Translations under genes and position numbers: made by a program | Source of the DNA: Fodinicola acaciae | GTDB taxonomy: Bacteria; Actinomycetota; Actinomycetes; Mycobacteriales; HKI-0501 | Direction of reading: 5' to 3' | DNA: 64,000 nt | Assembly: GCF_010993745.1 (NCBI RefSeq) | Contig: NZ_WOTN01000001.1 | Coordinates: 561,235 to 625,234 of the forward strand | The notes under the pieces: model-generated | What the model was told of the DNA's origin: nothing | What the model saw: only the letters and a program-made list of their open reading frames with translations | Databases searched by the model: none | Shown: positions 36,562 to 48,266 of the stretch, one piece after another | How the letters are laid out: each line of letters starts with the position of its first letter | Position numbering within the stretch: position 1 is the first letter of the stretch

Positions 36562-37939
36562 CGTGGACGTATTCGGGGAGAAGGTGGCCGACATCCGGGG
36601 ACAGGTGGTCGACCGGCCGATGAGCAGTTTCGCGCAGCTGCAGGCAAAAGCGCGGCGCCGCCGTACGACACGCCGGGTCGGCGGAGTCGCGGCGGTCGCG
36701 GCCGTCGCGCTGGCGGTGGCTGCCGTACCGCTGACGCTGCACCAGGTCGGCGGCAAGGTGGCCAGCGACCAGCCGGTGAAGGGGGCGATCGTGGCCACAC
36801 CGGTGGAGATGTCGCAGATCAAGAAGGTCGTCGACACCGCGCCGCTGGACACCCGGACGGCGTACGCGATCGTCCAGACCAAGGCCGGGTCGTACGGTCT
36901 GGCTCGTACGCTCGATGGCCATGACTGGAAGGCCTGGGTCCTGCCGGCCGCGATGCAGGCGGCGGCTGCCGCTGACTTCACTGGTCAACACCACAGCCGT
37001 GTGAACCCGACCGGGGTGCGTCCGGGGTCGGGGCCGGCGGTCGTCAGTCGACTGGTCGTCAAATACCGCGACTCGCTGAGCAGGGACGGCGGCCAGACCT
37101 GGTCGCCGATCACCGACGGCCGCCGCGTCGTGGTGGACGGTCTGCGAGACGACGGGCAGCCGGTGACGGACTGGCTCGGCGATCCGGTGTCGAGTGTCGC
37201 GCAGGGGTGGCCGGTCTCGACGTTCGTCCAGCACGGTGCTGGCCAGTCGCGCACCGAGTTCCTGGCCACGCTCGACCCGACGACGGGTGTCTGGCACCGG
37301 CTGACCGCGTCGCCGACGACCCGTCCGACCGACTCGCTCGACGGGATCCAGCGAGATCCGACCGGTGTCCTGTGGGCCACGTACCGGACCGTGAAGGACC
37401 GGATGGCCGGTCACATGGTGCTCGCTGTCAGCCATGACGGTGGCCGCACGTGGAGCCGGACGCCGCTCACGGCGGCCGGCCGGTTCGTGACCTCGGTGCC
37501 GCAGAGTGTCGATGGTCGTCATGCGGTCGTGCCGGTGCAGTATGGTCCGCAGCCGGAGGTCGACCAGAAGTGGATGCAGGCCGGGGTCATGCTGACCGAC
37601 GACGGTGGCCGGACCTGGCGGTTCCAGCAGACGCACGGACAGACGACACCGGGCAACACCGCGAAAGGCCCGGCGCTGTCGGATGACGCGCTGCTGCTGC
37701 AGGACGGCTCGTTCATCAGCACTTCGCACGGCAAGCAGCCAGCTGTCGTCCGGTCGACCGACTACGGTGACTCCGGCCAGCCCGTTGCCGGCACCGATGG
37801 TGCGGCCCTCCTCATGCGTACGCTCACCGGCGGCTACCTTCTCACCGTCGATCCCGGCGGGGTCCTGCGAGGCCAGAACAGGATTTCCGACGACGGACTG
37901 CACTGGCAGCCGGCGCCGGCTCCACCGGCCGGCCAGTAG
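36554..37939 (+). CDS. Membrane protein with BNR/sialidase-like repeats, probable anti-sigma partner
   Basis: This protein of about 461 residues has a cytoplasmic N-terminus (1-42) containing DVFGEKVADIRGQV, a basic RRRRTTRR stop, one membrane helix (about 45-62), and a large extracytoplasmic region. That region has Asp-box (BNR) repeats: SRDGGQTWSP, SHDGGRTWSR, TDDGGRTWRF and SDDGLHWQP. They predict a beta-propeller. Overlap with the sigma gene and the one-helix topology suggest an anti-sigma factor with a propeller sensor, but a zinc-binding anti-sigma motif is not visible. The GTG at 36554 has GGAGG five bases upstream; an ATG at 36542 is the alternative. Confidence 0.75.
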   Translation: MSDVDVFGEKVADIRGQVVDRPMSSFAQLQAKARRRRTTRRVGGVAAVAAVALAVAAVPLTLHQVGGKVASDQPVKGAIVATPVEMSQIKKVVDTAPLDTRTAYAIVQTKAGSYGLARTLDGHDWKAWVLPAAMQAAAAADFTGQHHSRVNPTGVRPGSGPAVVSRLVVKYRDSLSRDGGQTWSPITDGRRVVVDGLRDDGQPVTDWLGDPVSSVAQGWPVSTFVQHGAGQSRTEFLATLDPTTGVWHRLTASPTTRPTDSLDGIQRDPTGVLWATYRTVKDRMAGHMVLAVSHDGGRTWSRTPLTAAGRFVTSVPQSVDGRHAVVPVQYGPQPEVDQKWMQAGVMLTDDGGRTWRFQQTHGQTTPGNTAKGPALSDDALLLQDGSFISTSHGKQPAVVRSTDYGDSGQPVAGTDGAALLMRTLTGGYLLTVDPGGVLRGQNRISDDGLHWQPAPAPPAGQ

Positions 37940-37947
37940 ATCCGGCG

Positions 37948-38043
37948 CGAGACTGTCGGTGCCGGCTGGCAGGCTCGGATCCGGGGGGTCTCGGATTTTT
38001 GGCCCCCCGAAACCGATGCTTCCAGCGGCCACCGACAGTTTCG
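37948..38043. repeat. Long imperfect inverted repeat upstream of hisD
   Basis: Arms of about 42 bases (37948-37990 and 38000-38043) are complementary at most positions. They begin CGAGACTGTCGGTG on the left and end CACCGACAGTTTCG on the right, with matched GGGGGG and CCCCCC near the apex around a TTTTTGG loop. It could terminate the upstream gene or be a small non-autonomous element. The terminal CGAAACTGTCG word recurs near hisA and ngcE. Confidence 0.6.
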
Positions 38044-38131
38044 GCGTACGTACGGACCGGCGATGTGGGCATGACCACCGGCATACGCGCCGGGAAGCCC
38101 GCCGGGTCGCGCTGGCCGTAGACTTCCAGGA

Positions 38132-40530
<2,399 letters not shown>

Positions 40531-40565
40531 CCGGATCGCACGGAAAGAAGGATGGAGGAGCGCCG

Positions 40566-41162
40566 ATGAGCCGCACCGCGCGGATAGAGCGGCAGACGGC
40601 CGAGTCCAAGGTGCTGATCGAGATCGAGCTCGACGGCCGCGGCATCACCGACGTCGAGACCGGTGTCGGTTTTTACGACCACATGCTCGCGCAGCTTGGG
40701 AAGCACGGCCTTTTCGACCTCACCGTGCACACCGTCGGCGACCTGCACATCGATCCGCATCACACCGTCGAGGACACCGCGATCGCGCTCGGCCAGGCGT
40801 TCGCCGAGGCGCTCGGCGACAAGTCCGGGATCAGCCGCTTCGGCCACGCGGCGGTGCCGCTGGACGAGACGTTGGCGCAGGCCGTGGTGGACCTGTCCGG
40901 CCGGCCTTTCCTCGTACACAACGAGCCGCCGGTCATGGACACCGCCATCATCAACGGTGTTTTCAGTTGCACGCTCGTACGCCACGTCTGGGAAGCCTTT
41001 GCGCACAACGCGAAAATCGCGTTGCACATCGACGTGACCCGTGGCCGCGACCCGCACCACATCGCCGAGGCACAGTTCAAAGCCGTCGCACGCGCTCTGC
41101 GCGCTGCCTGCGAACGCGACCCGCGCGTACGCGGGGTGCCGAGCACGAAAGGCGTATTGTGA
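40566..41162 (+). CDS. hisB: Imidazoleglycerol-phosphate dehydratase HisB
   Basis: This 198-residue Mn-dependent dehydratase of the monofunctional actinobacterial form carries no phosphatase domain. [19 protein letters not shown] opens the protein, [17 protein letters not shown] and the metal motif [14 protein letters not shown], then [14 protein letters not shown] near the end, supply the His/Glu ligands. The ATG at 40566 has a GGAGGAG ribosome site; an upstream ATG at 40527 overlapping the hisC stop would add 13 residues. It overlaps hisH by four bases. Confidence 0.95.
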   Translation: MSRTARIERQTAESKVLIEIELDGRGITDVETGVGFYDHMLAQLGKHGLFDLTVHTVGDLHIDPHHTVEDTAIALGQAFAEALGDKSGISRFGHAAVPLDETLAQAVVDLSGRPFLVHNEPPVMDTAIINGVFSCTLVRHVWEAFAHNAKIALHIDVTRGRDPHHIAEAQFKAVARALRAACERDPRVRGVPSTKGVL

Positions 41163-41782
41163 GCGCGCCTCGGGTGGTCATCGTCGATCACGGCTCCGGA
41201 AATCTCCGCTCGGCCGAACGCGCACTGGCTCGCGCCGGCGCGGATGTCGTTGTCAGCACTGACATTTCTCTCGCCGACGCGGCCGACGGCACCGTCGTAC
41301 CAGGCGTCGGCGCCTTCGCCGCCTGCATGGAAGGCATCGTCGCCTGCGGCGCCGACACAATGGTCCGCAAACGCCTGGCCAGCGACCAACCGGTCCTCGG
41401 CATCTGCGTCGGAATGCAAGTCATGTTCGCACGCGGCGACGAACACGGCGTACGCACCGACGGAATCGGCGCGCTGCCAGGAGAAATCCGCCGCCTGAAG
41501 GCCGACCGCGTGCCGCACATGGGCTGGAACACCGTGAAAGCACCGCCATCGTCGAAAGTTTTCGCGGGGATCGGCGATGAGCGGTTTTATTTCGTCCATT
41601 CATACGCTGCTTGTGACCCGTCGGTTTTGCCTTCCGATGCTGTGGTTACATTGACTCATCACGGCGAGGATTTTGTGGCCGCTGTTGAATGGGGTGCTCT
41701 GGTGGCTACGCAGTTTCATCCGGAGAAATCGGGAGATGCGGGGGCCGAGTTGTTGGCCGCTTGGGTTCGTAGTCTTCGGTAG
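41159..41782 (+). CDS. hisH: Imidazole glycerol phosphate synthase glutaminase subunit HisH
   Basis: This 207-residue class I glutamine amidotransferase feeds ammonia to HisF. The triad is complete: C83 in [11 protein letters not shown], and H187 and E189 in [26 protein letters not shown] and [11 protein letters not shown] are family blocks. The GTG overlaps hisB. From about 41560 the codon usage shifts to more A/T-rich third positions, just before repeat copy 3 starts at the stop codon. HisA and HisF, normally adjacent, are on the other side of that element. Confidence 0.94.
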   Translation: MSAPRVVIVDHGSGNLRSAERALARAGADVVVSTDISLADAADGTVVPGVGAFAACMEGIVACGADTMVRKRLASDQPVLGICVGMQVMFARGDEHGVRTDGIGALPGEIRRLKADRVPHMGWNTVKAPPSSKVFAGIGDERFYFVHSYAACDPSVLPSDAVVTLTHHGEDFVAAVEWGALVATQFHPEKSGDAGAELLAAWVRSLR

Positions 41783-42835
41783 GTTCGGTCGCTCTTGTAG
41801 GTCGTCGCGTCTTCTTGTTTGTTGCGTTTTGGGGGTGGTGGCGCCTTCGCGGCGGGCGCTCCTGCGCGGAGGGCGACCTCAAGGGGAGGGGTGCGCGGGG
41901 TTTTGGTTGTTGGTTGGGTTGGGTGCCGCGTGTGCGGTTGGGTGGGTGGTGTGGACCAGGAGTGTGGCTGGGCCGCCGGGGGCCCGATGGTGTCCCGGTA
42001 GGTGGCAAGAAGGTCCAATATGTGGGATGCGAAGACGCGTGGAGCGCTAAATGTCCGGTTTGAGAGGTTCGCGGATGGTGTGAATGTCGAGTTACTTGCG
42101 CTGGACGCAAGAAACAAGGCCTTCACGCCACAGCGATCACCAGAAGCTGTGACGGGTGTGACTACTGAGGCTAGTAATGCTGTTGTGACTGCTCACCTGC
42201 GATAAATGTCCGTTTTGATGTCTTGTTAAACAAGTATTACGCAGCCAACCGCCCCAGCACGATCGTTGGGCGTCCAAACCGACGGGTTGCTTCCCATACG
42301 TGACCTGGCTTGCTCGTTCTCCCCGTCGGCGGGCACAGCCAACCACATTGTCGGAGGGGCCGCCGCCCACCTGACGCAACCACCCACCCAAGCTCGGCGG
42401 CCCCTCCGACAATGTGGTTCCCTCCGGGCGCCGACGGGGAGAACGAGCAAGCCCAGAAAACCCAGCCCCGCCCACAACCGCCGCCCGCACCCCTATGTAC
42501 ACCGATTAGCATCCACGCGCCCCCTCCCTTGAGGTCGCCCTCCGCGCAGGAGCGCCCGCCGCGCAGGCGAAAAACCCAACCACCCACCCAACGCAACAAC
42601 CAGAAAACGCAACCACCTCCCCACCGCAACAAGCAGAGACGCAACCACCCACCCAACGCACCAACCAGAAAACGCAACCACCTCCCCAACACAACAATCA
42701 AAGGGCGCAACCTTTTTGACCCGCGCAACAACCGCCTGAGCCCGTCAGCTCCCCGGCGCAACAACCGACCCAACCCGCCACCTCTCCAATGCAACAACCT
42801 GCCGAACCCGCCACCTCTCCCCGCCGAACCCACCT
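41783..42835 (+). repeat. Intergenic palindromic element, copy 3 (hisH|hisA)
   Basis: It starts at the hisH stop with a short GT-rich arm, then the GC-rich inverted repeat (41843-41890, pairing with 42522-42568). The core (about 41954-42243) contains GGAGCGCTAAATGTCCGG and CTTGTTAAACAAG. The left cassette position is empty, and the right position carries a full hairpin cassette. The AC-rich right arm is the longest, about 270 bp of degenerate 33-38-bp repeats built on CCCAACGCAACAACCAGAAA. The last part runs to within about 40 bp of hisA. The core frame from 42020 is 61 codons. Confidence 0.85.
42307..42453 (-). mobile_element. Nested hairpin cassette inside repeat copy 3
   Basis: This 147-bp insertion has an outer 25-bp stem (42307-42331 with 42429-42453) and an inner 25-bp stem (42341-42365 with 42395-42419). 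Read on the minus strand it aligns with the cassette of copy 1 (shared CGTTCTCC, CGTCGGCG and TGGGTGGGTGGTTG loop). The inner-stem sequence differs, yet both arms still pair. Confidence 0.75.
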
Positions 42836-42875
42836 CGCTGCGAAACTGTCGCCGCTGGTCAGGACAATGGATGGC

Positions 42876-43601
42876 ATGACGAACCACTTGACGCTTCTGC
42901 CGGCCGTCGATGTGACCGAGGGCCGGGCTGTCCAGCTTGTCCAGGGTGAGGCCGGCTCGGAGAAGGTCTACGGTGATCCGGTCCGTGCCGCGCTTCGGTG
43001 GCAGGAGGATGGCGCCGAGTGGGTGCATCTGGTCGATCTGGATGCGGCGTTCCGGCGTGGGCACAATCGTGAGTTGCTGGCCGAGGTGGTCGGCCGGCTG
43101 GACATCCAGGTTGAGATGTCCGGCGGCATCCGCGATGACGACTCGCTCGAGGCGGCGTTGGCGACCGGTTGCCGGCGGGTCAACATCGGGACGGCGGCGT
43201 TGGAGGATCCGCAGTGGTGCGCCAAGGTGATCGGTGACTACGGCGACCGCGTGGCGATCGGCCTGGACGTGCGCGGCGACAGGTTGGCGGCTCGTGGTTG
43301 GACGCGGGAAGGCGGCGACCTCTGGGAGGTGCTGGAGCGGCTGGAGGCCGACGGCTGCGAGCGATACGTCGTCACCGATGTTCTCAAGGATGGCATGCTG
43401 CGCGGCCCCAATCTCAAGCTGCTCACCGAGGTCTGCGACCGCACCGAAAAGCCGGTGATCGCCAGCGGCGGAGTGTCCACAGTGGACGATCTGGTGGCGA
43501 TCGCCGGCCTGGTGCCGCACGGTGTGGAAGGCGCGATTGTCGGCACGGCCTTGTACGAAGGCAACCTCACCCTGCCGGAGGCATTGGCGGCGGTCCGATG
43601 A
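42876..43601 (+). CDS. priA: HisA / PriA phosphoribosyl isomerase
   Basis: This (beta/alpha)8 isomerase of about 241 residues acts on ProFAR in histidine synthesis. In actinobacteria lacking trpF it also isomerises phosphoribosyl anthranilate. LLPAVD12V carries one catalytic Asp and [12 protein letters not shown] the second; [14 protein letters not shown] and [14 protein letters not shown] are phosphate-binding loops. No trpF is present beside trpC, trpB and trpA here, which supports the dual PriA role. The start may be ATG 42876 or 42867. The gene begins about 40 bp after repeat copy 3 and overlaps hisF by four bases. Confidence 0.93.
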   Translation: MTNHLTLLPAVDVTEGRAVQLVQGEAGSEKVYGDPVRAALRWQEDGAEWVHLVDLDAAFRRGHNRELLAEVVGRLDIQVEMSGGIRDDDSLEAALATGCRRVNIGTAALEDPQWCAKVIGDYGDRVAIGLDVRGDRLAARGWTREGGDLWEVLERLEADGCERYVVTDVLKDGMLRGPNLKLLTEVCDRTEKPVIASGGVSTVDDLVAIAGLVPHGVEGAIVGTALYEGNLTLPEALAAVR

Positions 43602-44368
43602 GCGTCGCCGTGCGCGTCATCCCGTGCCTGGACGTCGACAACGGCCGGGTGGTCAAAGGGGTCAACTTCACGCGGTTGCGCGATGCCGGCGACCCGGTGG
43701 AGTTGGCGCGAGCGTACGACGCGGCCGGCGCCGACGAGCTGACGTTTCTCGACATCACCGCGTCGTCGGCAGGCCGGGCGACCACTTTCGACGTGGTGCG
43801 GCGGACGGCGGAGTCTGTGTTCATTCCGCTGACCGTCGGCGGCGGCGTACGGACCGTGGACGACGTCGATGCGTTGCTGCGGGCCGGCGCGGACAAGGTC
43901 GGCGTCAACACGGCGGCGATCCACCGGCCGGAGCTGCTCGGCGAGATCTCCCGCCGGTTCGGCGCGCAGGTGTTGGTGTTGTCGGTCGACGCGCGTCGTG
44001 TGGTCGACGGTCCGCCGACGCCGAGCGGCTACGAGGTGACCACGCATGGCGGCCGGCGTGGCACCGGCATCGACGCGGTCGAGTGGGCCGCGCGTGGTCA
44101 GGAGCTCGGAGTGGGGGAGATCCTGCTCAACTCGATGGACGCGGATGGCACGACCGCCGGTTTCGACCTGGAGATGATCCGTGCCGTACGCGCTGTCGTC
44201 GACGTGCCGCTGATCGCCAGCGGTGGTGCCGGCGCGGTCGACGACTTCGTACCAGCTGTCGAGTCGGGGGCAGACGCGGTCCTCGCGGCGAGCGTCTTCC
44301 ACTTCGGGACAGTGCCGATCCCGGCCGTCAAGGAAGCGCTCCGCGGAGCCGGTTGCTCGGTACGTTGA
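43598..44368 (+). CDS. hisF: Imidazole glycerol phosphate synthase cyclase subunit HisF
   Basis: This 256-residue TIM-barrel cyclase partners HisH to form IGP and AICAR. VIPCLD12[12 protein letters not shown] has the catalytic Asp; [47 protein letters not shown] (second Asp) and [12 protein letters not shown] are intact. The ATG overlaps the hisA stop. It is the last gene before an unrelated ABC transporter; hisI follows only 8 kb later. Confidence 0.95.
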   Translation: MSVAVRVIPCLDVDNGRVVKGVNFTRLRDAGDPVELARAYDAAGADELTFLDITASSAGRATTFDVVRRTAESVFIPLTVGGGVRTVDDVDALLRAGADKVGVNTAAIHRPELLGEISRRFGAQVLVLSVDARRVVDGPPTPSGYEVTTHGGRRGTGIDAVEWAARGQELGVGEILLNSMDADGTTAGFDLEMIRAVRAVVDVPLIASGGAGAVDDFVPAVESGADAVLAASVFHFGTVPIPAVKEALRGAGCSVR

Positions 44369-44862
44369 TGTTGCAATCGGCCGGCAATCGATCAGTTGCA
44401 AACATTTTTCTGACCGTTTTGTTCCTCGCTGGCATGATTTGTGGGTAGATAATTGACGGGCTCCTCCGAATCGTTAGTTGACTGTTTGCGGACGGACGGG
44501 CACCGTACCCAACGACAGTTTCGATAGACCTCTCAACCGGGGAGACCATCGGTGCCTGGACGCCGCGCTGACCATCGCAGCGCCGACGTGCGTCCGAGTG
44601 TCGACACGGCCGGTGTGAACGGCGTTCGTGCGGACCGGCCGCGACTTTCAAGGATCTGTTACTCGGCAGAACTCGCCGTCGGCCAAGCGCGGCAATCTGG
44701 CCATGGACACCGAAGATCCCCGGTACGGTGACACCCCGAACCAGGCCCGTCGAAAACGTTCTGCATTGCCACCCAATCCGTGGCAGTTCCGACCAATCAA
44801 ACACGGCAATGGCTCCACAGACCACCATGGCGGTGGCACGAAAAACAGAAAGAGGAGAGGCA
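44369..44862 (+). promoter_or_regulatory. hisF-ngcE intergenic region
   Basis: These 494 bp hold no convincing gene. Directly after hisF there is an AT-rich stretch with two TTGCAA palindromes (44371-44376 and 44396-44401), 25 bp apart, and a TAGATAATTGAC patch near 44445 that could hold promoter elements. CGACAGTTTCG at 44513-44523 is the inverse of a word seen upstream of hisD and hisA. The ngcE ribosome site is AGGAGAGG at 44852-44859. Confidence 0.45.
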
Positions 44863-46299
44863 ATGGCTGGACCATCTGAGGTGTCCCGGCGGACGCTGCT
44901 CGGCAGAGCGGCGGCGCTAGGCGCTTTGGCTGTCCCTGGCGCGGCGTTGCTGGATGCCTGTGCCACCGGAGGCGGCAGCGGTACGGGTGGCGGCGAGAAA
45001 GGCACGGTCAGCGCGGCCAACCCGCTCGGCGTCAAGGAAGACGCGCCGCTCGACGTGGTCATCTTCAAGGGTGGTTTCGGCGACCAGTACGCGAAGGACG
45101 CGGAAGCCGCGTACAAGAAGAAGTATCCGAAGGCGACCGTCAAGCACACCCCGACCCAGCAGATCACCCAGCTGCTCGCGCCGAAGTTCGTCGGCGGCAA
45201 CCCGCCGGACGTGATCGACAACTCCGGTGCGCAGAACCTGGACATGAACAGCCTGGTGAGCAAGGGCCAGCTGACCGACCTGACGCCGCTGCTGGACGCG
45301 GCGTCGCTGGACGACCCCAACAAGAAGGTCCGCGACACGCTGATCTCCGGCACCGTCGAGCAGGGCCAGTACGGCGGCAAAGAGGTCTACGCGCTCAACT
45401 ACGCCTACACCGTCTTCGGCGTGTGGTATTCGCAGACCGCGCTGGACAAATACCAGATCACCTACCCCAAGACCTGGGCCGAGATGATCGCCGCCTGCGA
45501 GAAGCTGAAGAAGGCTGGCGTCGCCGGTTGGACGTACGCGGGCAAGTACGCCTACTACGTGCACTTCGTCATGTACGCGATGATCGCCAAGATCGGCGGC
45601 ATCGACGTCATGAACAAGATCGACAACCTGGAGCCCAACGCCTGGAAGGACCCGGCCGTCAAGACCGCGGTCGAGGCGTTCGCTGAGCTGGCCAGCAAGG
45701 GCTACGTGCTGACCGGCAGTGAGGGCCTGACCCACATCGAGTCGCAGACCGCGTGGAACCAGGGCAAGGCCATCTTCATCCCGAACGGCTCGTGGGTGGA
45801 GAACGAGTCCAAGCCAACCACGCCGGCCAACTTCAAGATGGGCGTCGGTGGACCGCCGTCGGCCAGCGCCGCGGACAAGCTGCCGTACGGCAGCACCTGG
45901 ACGACCGCCGGTGAGCCGTTCATCGTGCCGAAGGACGGCAAGAACGCGCTCGGTGGCATGGAGCTGCTGCGGATCATGCTGTCCAAGCAGCAGTCGCAGA
46001 ACTTCGCCAAGCTGGTCAGCTCGCTGACCTGTGTCGCCGGCGCGGTCGACGGCCTGTCGCTGCCGCCGGGCCTGACCGCCGCCAACGCGCTGCTGAAGCT
46101 GGCCAACGACGCCAAGGCCAGCTCCAACCCGCGGCTGTCGGACTGGTATCCGGACCTGGAGAAGAAGGTGCTCGGCCAGAACACGCAGCTGCTGATGAGC
46201 AAGCGGCTGTCGGCGGCCGACTGGATCACCCGCGCTCAGGCCGGCGCCGACGCGGTGGCCAAGAACAGCGCCATCAAGAAGTTCAAGCACACTTCCTGA
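44863..46299 (+). CDS. ngcE: NgcE-like amino-sugar ABC transporter substrate-binding lipoprotein
   Basis: This 478-residue extracytoplasmic binding protein has a twin-arginine-type signal (SRRTLLGRAAALG) and lipobox LLDAC33, so it is probably exported by Tat and anchored by Lgt/LspA. NPLGVKEDAPLDVVIFKGGFGD (written here as the start of the mature domain), SGAQNLDMNSLV, LTDLTPLLDAASLDD, KIDNLEPNAWKD and GSEGLTHIESQTAW follow the NgcE family of N-acetylglucosamine/chitobiose transporters. The ATG at 44863 has a strong ribosome site. No ATPase gene is present, as in systems served by the shared MsiK-type ATPase. Confidence 0.88.
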   Translation: MAGPSEVSRRTLLGRAAALGALAVPGAALLDACATGGGSGTGGGEKGTVSAANPLGVKEDAPLDVVIFKGGFGDQYAKDAEAAYKKKYPKATVKHTPTQQITQLLAPKFVGGNPPDVIDNSGAQNLDMNSLVSKGQLTDLTPLLDAASLDDPNKKVRDTLISGTVEQGQYGGKEVYALNYAYTVFGVWYSQTALDKYQITYPKTWAEMIAACEKLKKAGVAGWTYAGKYAYYVHFVMYAMIAKIGGIDVMNKIDNLEPNAWKDPAVKTAVEAFAELASKGYVLTGSEGLTHIESQTAWNQGKAIFIPNGSWVENESKPTTPANFKMGVGGPPSASAADKLPYGSTWTTAGEPFIVPKDGKNALGGMELLRIMLSKQQSQNFAKLVSSLTCVAGAVDGLSLPPGLTAANALLKLANDAKASSNPRLSDWYPDLEKKVLGQNTQLLMSKRLSAADWITRAQAGADAVAKNSAIKKFKHTS

Positions 46300-46317
46300 A
46301 CGGAGTAACAGTCAGCG

Positions 46318-47232
46318 ATGCGGCACGGTAAGTACCGGTTCATCGTCTCGTTCCTGGCGTTGCCGGTGGCCATCTACCTGGTCTTCGTGATCTGGCCGTA
46401 CGTGCAGGCGATCGGTCTGTCGTTGACCGACTGGTCCGGCCTGACCCCCACGCAGAACTTCGTGGGGCTGGCCAACTACGTACGGTTGGTCCAGGATCCG
46501 TTGTTCTGGATTTCCTTATGGCACAACATCATCCTGCTTATCGTGCTGCCGCTGGTGACGCTGGCGTTGGGGCTGTTCTTCGCCTTCATGATCAACGTCG
46601 GCGGCAAGAAGCGGAAGAACGTGACCATCGCCGGCGTCCGCGGCAGCAAGTTCTACCAGGTGGTCTATTTCTTCCCGCAGGTGCTGTCGATCACCGTCAT
46701 CGCGGTGCTCTGGCAGTTCATCTACAACCCGAACAGCGGCGCGCTCAACTCGGCGCTGCGGGCGGTCGGGCTCGACGCCAACATCGGTTGGCTGAGTGAC
46801 TCGCGGCTGGCGCTGACCTCGATCATCGTCGTGATGGTCTGGTGGCAGGTCGGCTTCTATGTCGTGCTGTTCTCGGCCGGCATGAGCGCGATCCCGTCCG
46901 ACATCTACGAGGCGGTGCTGATCGACGGCGCCAACCGGTTCACCACCTTCTTCCGGATCACTTTCCCGCTGATGTGGGACACGATCCAGACCGGTTGGGT
47001 CTATCTCGGCATCGTCGCGATGGATGGGTTCGCGATCGTCCAGATCATGACGGTCGGTCCAGGCGGTCCCGACAACTCGACCACCGTCGTACCGTTCTAT
47101 CTGTGGGATTCCGCGTTCAACCACGGTCAGGCCGCGTACGGCACCGCGATGGGTGTGGCCATGCTGATCGTGACGCTGTTGTTCGCCGTCCTGACGCTGC
47201 GGTTCTCCCGCCGCGAGCGGATCGAGTTCTAG
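46318..47232 (+). CDS. ngcF: Amino-sugar ABC transporter permease NgcF-like
   Basis: This 304-residue MalF-type permease has six membrane helices. The cytoplasmic EAA loop that contacts the ATPase is EAVLIDGANRFTTFFRITFP (about 201-220). It starts 18 bases after ngcE with GGAGTAA upstream. VGLANYVRLVQDP is a common early periplasmic motif of these permeases. Confidence 0.88.
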   Translation: MRHGKYRFIVSFLALPVAIYLVFVIWPYVQAIGLSLTDWSGLTPTQNFVGLANYVRLVQDPLFWISLWHNIILLIVLPLVTLALGLFFAFMINVGGKKRKNVTIAGVRGSKFYQVVYFFPQVLSITVIAVLWQFIYNPNSGALNSALRAVGLDANIGWLSDSRLALTSIIVVMVWWQVGFYVVLFSAGMSAIPSDIYEAVLIDGANRFTTFFRITFPLMWDTIQTGWVYLGIVAMDGFAIVQIMTVGPGGPDNSTTVVPFYLWDSAFNHGQAAYGTAMGVAMLIVTLLFAVLTLRFSRRERIEF

Positions 47233-47296
47233 TGATGTGTGGATCACCGGACTCGCCATCCCACCTCGGAAACGCATCACTAGGGGATCGCCTGCG

Positions 47297-48205
47297 ATGA
47301 CAAGCCAGATAGAGAAAACCAGGCCGGGAGACGCGGCGGCCGCCAAGCCGACGGTGCCGCGGCCGGAGAAGATCGAGAGCGAGGGCGGCGTACTCAACGT
47401 CTTTTCGCACGCGTTCCTGATCCTGTGGGCCGCGATGGTCGTGCTGCCGATGCTCTGGGCCTTCATGACCTCGTTCAAGACCAACGCGGAGATCTTCACC
47501 GCGCCGTGGTCGCTGCCGACCAAGCTGCACTGGGAAAACTGGACCGGCGCGTGGACGACCGCCAACTTCGGGTCGTACTTCATCAACAGCCTGATCGTGG
47601 TCGGCGGTGGCGTGGTCGGCACGATGCTGATCGGCTCGATGGCCGCGTACGTGCTGGCCAGGTTCGAATTTCCCGGCAACAGGTTCATTTACTACCTGTT
47701 CATCTCCGGCATGACGTTCCCGGTGTTCCTGGCGCTGGTGCCGCTGTTCTTCGTGCTGAAGAACACCGGGCTGCTGGCGTCCTACCAGGGACTGATCCTG
47801 GTCTACATCGGTTATTCGTTGCCGTTCACGGTGTTCTTCCTGACCGCGTTCTTCCGTACGCTGCCGACCTCGATCGCCGAGGCGGCGCTGATCGACGGCT
47901 GCGGCCACGCCGGCGTGTTCTTCAAGATCATGCTGCCGCTGGCCCGGCCGGGCCTGATCAGCATCGGCATCTTCAACGTGCTCGGCCAGTGGAACCAGTA
48001 TCTGCTGCCGCTGGTCCTGAACTCCGACAAGGACAAGTTCGTGCTGACTCAGGGGCTGGCCGACCTCGCGGTCAACCAGGGTTACGCGGGCAACTGGGGT
48101 CAGCTGTTCGCCGGTCTGATGATCGCGACCATCCCGGTGCTGGTGGTCTACATCGTCTTCCAGCGCCAGGTGCAGGCCGGCATGACCGCCGGCGCCGTCA
48201 AGTAG
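47297..48205 (+). CDS. ngcG: Amino-sugar ABC transporter permease NgcG-like
   Basis: This 302-residue MalG-type permease has a variable cytoplasmic N-terminus (1-50), six membrane helices and the EAA loop EAALIDGCGHAGVFFKIMLP (about 195-214). MTSFKTNAEIFTAPWSLP is a family block. The ATG at 47297 is preferred over an ATG at 47237 because GGGGATCGCC precedes it and the upstream part lacks homology. It is followed at once by a 25-bp-stem terminator. Confidence 0.88.
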   Translation: MTSQIEKTRPGDAAAAKPTVPRPEKIESEGGVLNVFSHAFLILWAAMVVLPMLWAFMTSFKTNAEIFTAPWSLPTKLHWENWTGAWTTANFGSYFINSLIVVGGGVVGTMLIGSMAAYVLARFEFPGNRFIYYLFISGMTFPVFLALVPLFFVLKNTGLLASYQGLILVYIGYSLPFTVFFLTAFFRTLPTSIAEAALIDGCGHAGVFFKIMLPLARPGLISIGIFNVLGQWNQYLLPLVLNSDKDKFVLTQGLADLAVNQGYAGNWGQLFAGLMIATIPVLVVYIVFQRQVQAGMTAGAVK

Positions 48206-48209
48206 GGAA

Positions 48210-48266
48210 AACGCCGCAACGCCTCGTCACCGGCAGGATCCGCCGGTGACGAGGCGTTGCGGCGTT
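48210..48266. terminator. Strong bidirectional terminator hairpin
   Basis: The arms 48210-48234 and 48242-48266 are perfectly complementary over 25 bp around the 7-base loop AGGATCC. It lies between the convergent ngcG and the minus-strand DinB-like gene, whose stop codon begins at the last base of the right arm. Confidence 0.88.

Noticed and set aside
44820-44845. DasR-like half site (AGACCACC) before ngcE
   Set aside because: Only half of the symmetric dre consensus is visible; the other half does not match.
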